From positions 1 through 8,591 of the forward strand of contig CAJUHS010000046.1 in NCBI GenBank assembly GCA_910586535.1: a stretch of 8,591 bases of DNA, read 5' to 3'. Every line of letters begins with the position of its first letter. The stretch's first letter is position 1. Below are positions 6,701-8,591 of the stretch, piece after piece. Below the pieces are notes generated by a model that was not told the origin of the DNA, searched no databases, and saw only the letters and a list, made by a program, of their open reading frames with translations. The stretch is from an uncultured Oscillospiraceae bacterium (lineage in GTDB: Bacteria > Bacillota > Clostridia > Oscillospirales > Ruminococcaceae). Made by a program: the position numbers and the translations under genes.

Positions 6701-7119
6701 GAATGTCCGCGTCGGAGTTTGCACAAATAAATGACCTCTACAATGAGAAGCAGAAGCTTGCGGACGAGCTGGCGAACGATCTTTACAAGGACGACGCGCA
6801 GCTCATTTCCGACAGCATGACCGGTGCGCTTGCTGATCTTGCGACGTCCTCCTACGCTTACGGAAAGCAGACAGCCGAGGAGTTCGCAAAGGGCTTTACC
6901 GAGGCGGCGAACAAGCTTGAGCTTGGTACTCTGTACAGTCAGCTTCAGGCGACGGGATCGACCAGAACCTATGAAAATTATCTGACGGTCGGTCAGTCGT
7001 CTCCCGAAGTCGAGGTGACTGTTACTCCCGGCAAGACAAGCATTTATCTTGATAGTAAAAAAATCGGCGAGGCGAGCACCGAATACGAAGCTCAGCAGTC
7101 AAAAATAACGGGAAGGTAA
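3703..7119 (+). CDS. Tail tape measure protein (TP901-type core)
   Basis: 1138 residues from TTG 3703. A GTG at 3694 is in frame but lies inside the Shine-Dalgarno GAGGTGAG (3691-3698), and the protein from TTG opens AADGKLLFESGIDTGGF, like relatives. In order: an alanine-rich hydrophobic stretch (about residues 25-48); the TP901 tape measure core (about 50-260) with FEASMSQVAATMG, KFSASQAGEALNYLALAGYD and GGTALRNVILSL; hydrophobic segments at about 406-440 and 464-489 (NPVGLLVAGVAALTAGLIAF); a long charged coiled-coil region (about 494-970, Glu/Lys/Gln-rich); and a short beta end with VEVTVTPGKTSIYLDSKKIGEA (about 1100-1125). The protein sets tail length; by the usual 0.15 nm per residue the tail would be about 170 nm. 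The central part (about 590-750) is much more AT-rich than the N-terminal core, suggesting exchange between phages. No lysozyme or peptidase motif was noticed. Confidence 0.93.
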   Translation: MAADGKLLFESGIDTGGFVSGIATMTTAAAAAAATITAGLSAAAIKVGSGFEASMSQVAATMGITSATAEFETLSAAAKEMGESTKFSASQAGEALNYLALAGYDAGKAVSALPTVLNVAAAGGMELAAASDMITDAMSALGLETSQMADFSDKLAVTAQKSNTSVSQLGEAILTVGGTAKMLSGGVTEMNTALGILADNGIKGSEGGTALRNVILSLSAPTDTAAAALDSLGVTAFDASGAMRPLEDTFADLNAALSSLSDQERTAVLNEIFNKVDLKSVNALLGTSSERFDELSGYISDCAGAAAQMAATMDDNLKGDLTIMQSALEGLGIAAYEKFQTPMRTAVQEVTASIGELSKSITSGRLGESLEQLAVKFGNFVSAAAELVSDKILPAAINGMSWLADNAQTLLEVAVPMVAAVTAFNVAMKGFTVWQTAATAIQTLKTANEGATIAQIALNTAMEANPVGLLVAGVAALTAGLIAFASVGSDATAKTDEYSKSLERARENAEGIIASSDKEIALLQVKADRYEELRSRYESLTDGEMAEFLDLAEELQGILPEGTKVIDEQTGAYNSLEAAIDGVIEKMRIQAVLNAKNAEYETAVANIYDYEKKLEAAKNAWENDSDGKAMIDDPTYSWRANAVYKYNDNSDEAAQRAFISEYFRTEYAIDYDEVQKDLEENQSVIDEFEELYRQQYEDLAKDNKEILSENKSSQQMAAEEYAKNYTAVMLESSQKIADAQSENSALLKSAWEKANHEYATGVIAIESELWSQKSALLDQYGNANLEDHWRYYEELYSYQQDYAEESVRLAEKASEEQVAARQSEWENIDRLNNLGLLSDEDAAKARADFVKKYFSDADLTTGKGITDENYRYLQKVHDDNIDMTKQSLDEQNQIVDDGLSAIIKRYRQAYDDLEQKRKAYRDKLMAVGGDLFSVDVAEDENGKKKTVYTVNNAKEQLRAMREYHASIKKLRAEGMSDLMLSDITSMNNEDSMQFAKYLSGMSASEFAQINDLYNEKQKLADELANDLYKDDAQLISDSMTGALADLATSSYAYGKQTAEEFAKGFTEAANKLELGTLYSQLQATGSTRTYENYLTVGQSSPEVEVTVTPGKTSIYLDSKKIGEASTEYEAQQSKITGR

Positions 7120-7128
7120 GGTGATATT

Positions 7129-7533
7129 TTGATACAGATAGTTGCAATGAACAACATTGAGATACATCAAAAAACCACGGATTATGAAATAAGCATAGTA
7201 CCTGTAGAATCCGATAACGGTTTTACAAGCTTTACGGGCAAAGAAATACGCCCTGTTATGGGGCATAAAACAACAATCTCCTGCGTTTTGAAAAATGTAC
7301 CTCATGAAAAGGCGCAGGACATTGCGCGTATAGTTAAGCAAAAGGAATTTGACCTGACCTACACCACGCCGCTCAGCATAACAAATAAATTCCGCTGTAC
7401 AAAATACGGCGCAGTTCCCAAATGCTCCGATCCCCGCGAAAAAAATCCCCTTGTCACCGACAAAATAACTTGGAACATTTCCCTGACCCTCGAATCCGCC
7501 GACATTGCCGCAGACAGCGGCGACGGTCTTTAG
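7129..7533 (+). CDS. Small distal-tail-like protein (DUF6711-like)
   Basis: 134 residues from TTG 7129, 9 nt after the tape measure stop. AAGGTAAGGTGA (7113-7124) lies just before it and supports TTG over the internal ATG at 7147. The protein is strand-rich: DYEISIVPVESDNGFTSFTG, a 'R.vmGhKttISc.l' step, then a helix VPHEKAQDIARIVKQ and the strands FDLTYTTP and KFRCTKY, closing with ITWNISLTLESAD. This 'W.isL.lES' ending and the 'f.vtY..P' strand match small proteins found directly after tape measure genes in Bacillota phages (DUF6711-type), presumed parts of the tail tip. The 5' half is AT-rich (19 GC in the 60 bases 7141-7200). The gene ends CTT TAG C and overlaps the hub frame. Confidence 0.6.
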   Translation: MIQIVAMNNIEIHQKTTDYEISIVPVESDNGFTSFTGKEIRPVMGHKTTISCVLKNVPHEKAQDIARIVKQKEFDLTYTTPLSITNKFRCTKYGAVPKCSDPREKNPLVTDKITWNISLTLESADIAADSGDGL

Positions 7534-8591
7534 CTGGGCAATAACAGTGAACGGAGCACAGGTCTCCGATTTCGGAGGGATACGCTTCAGCTTCGCGGTA
7601 AACGGTCTCGGAACGTCGGGGTGCTGTTCAAGCCAGCTGGAATTCAGCGTATACGACCCGACGAATTTTTACGGCGATATGCTTCTTGACGGGGCGGAGG
7701 TCACGGTCTCCTGCCCCGAACTGTATTTTGCCTCCCAGACCTATTTCTGCGACAAAATTTCCGTATCCAAAAATATATGCGGATTTGTCTGCTACGACAG
7801 AATATGCAAGACCGACAAATCCTTGGACATATCGGGAATTTCTTTCGGAGAGGACGGTACGGTTTCCGCAGGCGGCGTACTTTCGGCGGTTTGTTATCAA
7901 TGCGGATTTTCAAGTTACGGATCCTCGGGAACAGGTCTGGAATACATTAAGTTCACCAAAAGTCAGCTTGAAAATACCGCTTGCAGACGAGCCTTGGAGC
8001 TGATCTCCGAAGCTATGTGCGGCGTGTGGGTATGCAATGACGGCGCGCTGTACCTTGCCTGTCTCGGCGGCGGAGACTTCGGCGATTACGCTTACTGCGA
8101 GGATTATTCCGAAATTGATTTTCAGGGGAAAGCCCGAATAACCGCGCTCGTTATGACTAACAGCGACACGGGCGAGCTTCTGAATTTCGGAGGAACGGAA
8201 AACGGTACGGTCGTAACAATTGATTCTCCCTTTGCTTCGCAGGAATTGGGACTGGCGGTCTGGGGACGTATTGAAAATTACGTCCACACGGGCTGGCACT
8301 GCGACAAGGCGGACGTTACCCTTGACAGCACGATGAAAAATATGTCCGCGCTGACCTTCCGCCGCGCCGACACCCCGGGCGACAGGCTTTTTGCGGCCAC
8401 CTCAGAATTTACCGCGGATTCCACCGGGATATATTTTTCCGGAGGAGCCGCTCCCTATAACGAGTGGAATTATAAGGATTATTTAGAACGGCAGCTTGAC
8501 CGCAAGCTTGAGCTTGACAGGCGAAACGGAAATACTGCCTACGGAAAAAACGGGATCAATGTTTTTCAGAATCTTAATAACGGCGGGACGG
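7505..8591 (+). CDS. Tail hub/baseplate protein, 5' part (3' end outside window)
   Basis: The frame is open from 7487 to the right edge, about 362 codons from TTG 7505. The pattern fits siphophage tail hub (gp27/Tal N-terminal type) proteins: FSWAITVNGAQVSDFGGI, then a strand-rich domain with SSQLEFSVYDPTNFYGDMLL and DGAEVTVSC. Next come the 'y.cD.is.s...gfvCYDri.ktdk' step, a Cys/Gly module (LSAVCYQCGF), a helix RRALELISEAMCG, and GALYLACLGGG. Such proteins form the trimeric hub under the tail tube. The gene overlaps the preceding one by 29 nt in the +1 frame. The start is uncertain: neither TTG 7505 nor GTG 7547 has a Shine-Dalgarno, so translation may be coupled or enter by a +1 shift. At least 15 cysteines occur, many for a tail protein. 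Family call is moderate. Confidence 0.72.
   Translation, partial: MPQTAATVFSWAITVNGAQVSDFGGIRFSFAVNGLGTSGCCSSQLEFSVYDPTNFYGDMLLDGAEVTVSCPELYFASQTYFCDKISVSKNICGFVCYDRICKTDKSLDISGISFGEDGTVSAGGVLSAVCYQCGFSSYGSSGTGLEYIKFTKSQLENTACRRALELISEAMCGVWVCNDGALYLACLGGGDFGDYAYCEDYSEIDFQGKARITALVMTNSDTGELLNFGGTENGTVVTIDSPFASQELGLAVWGRIENYVHTGWHCDKADVTLDSTMKNMSALTFRRADTPGDRLFAATSEFTADSTGIYFSGGAAPYNEWNYKDYLERQLDRKLELDRRNGNTAYGKNGINVFQNLNNGGT
7525..7534 (+). other. Candidate +1 recoding site CTT TAG C
   Basis: The small tail gene ends GGT CTT TAG C. A tRNA-Leu slip from CTT to TTT would move into the frame of the hub gene and read AGC TGG GCA (S-W-A) onward. The layout resembles the release factor 2 site (CTT TGA C). 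Unlike that site there is no Shine-Dalgarno-like stimulator directly upstream. It is a candidate only. Confidence 0.3.

Overview
The window is a stretch of a tailed-phage (siphovirus-type) genome, most likely a prophage or temperate phage of a Gram-positive Clostridia host (Ruminococcus/Oscillospiraceae-like). That assignment is an inference. It rests on strong AGGAGG-type ribosome binding sites, frequent TTG starts, mixed but moderate GC, and protein families typical of Bacillota phages: Gp15-type tail chaperone, TP901-type tape measure, and the small neck proteins often labelled 'minor capsid protein'. No integrase, attachment site, tRNA, rRNA or CRISPR array is visible, so integration cannot be judged here.

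Layout, left to right on the + strand: the 3' end of a head-tail connector gene (2-226); a head-closure-like protein (317-628); a minor-capsid/neck protein (628-987); a tail-terminator-like protein (991-1428); the tail tube protein (1433-2005); two tail assembly chaperones that overlap by 4 nt at an A6 run (2017-2379 and 2376-2954); a 55-residue zinc-ribbon protein (3486-3653); the tape measure protein (3703-7119); a small distal-tail-like protein (7129-7533); and the 5' part of a tail hub protein that runs off the right edge (7505-8591). Spacing is tight, with many stop/start or stop/Shine-Dalgarno overlaps, as expected of one late neck-and-tail operon. In such operons the neck proteins close the capsid, the tube protein polymerises around the tape measure with chaperone help, and the small post-tape-measure protein and the hub form the tail tip.

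The operon is interrupted at about 2953-3461 by a self-contained minus-strand transcription unit: a sigma-A type promoter, one gene for a two-helix membrane protein with a C-terminal RanBP2-like zinc ribbon, and an intrinsic terminator. It is AT-rich against its flanks and has the structure of a phage 'moron', i.e. an acquired gene probably expressed in the lysogen. This is the most likely place for unrecognised biology in the window.

Other points of interest are two possible recoding sites (A6-TGA between the chaperones, CTT-TAG-C before the hub gene), a hairpin that could mask the tape measure ribosome binding site just after the zinc-ribbon gene, and sharp internal composition shifts in the tape measure gene that suggest mosaic exchange.
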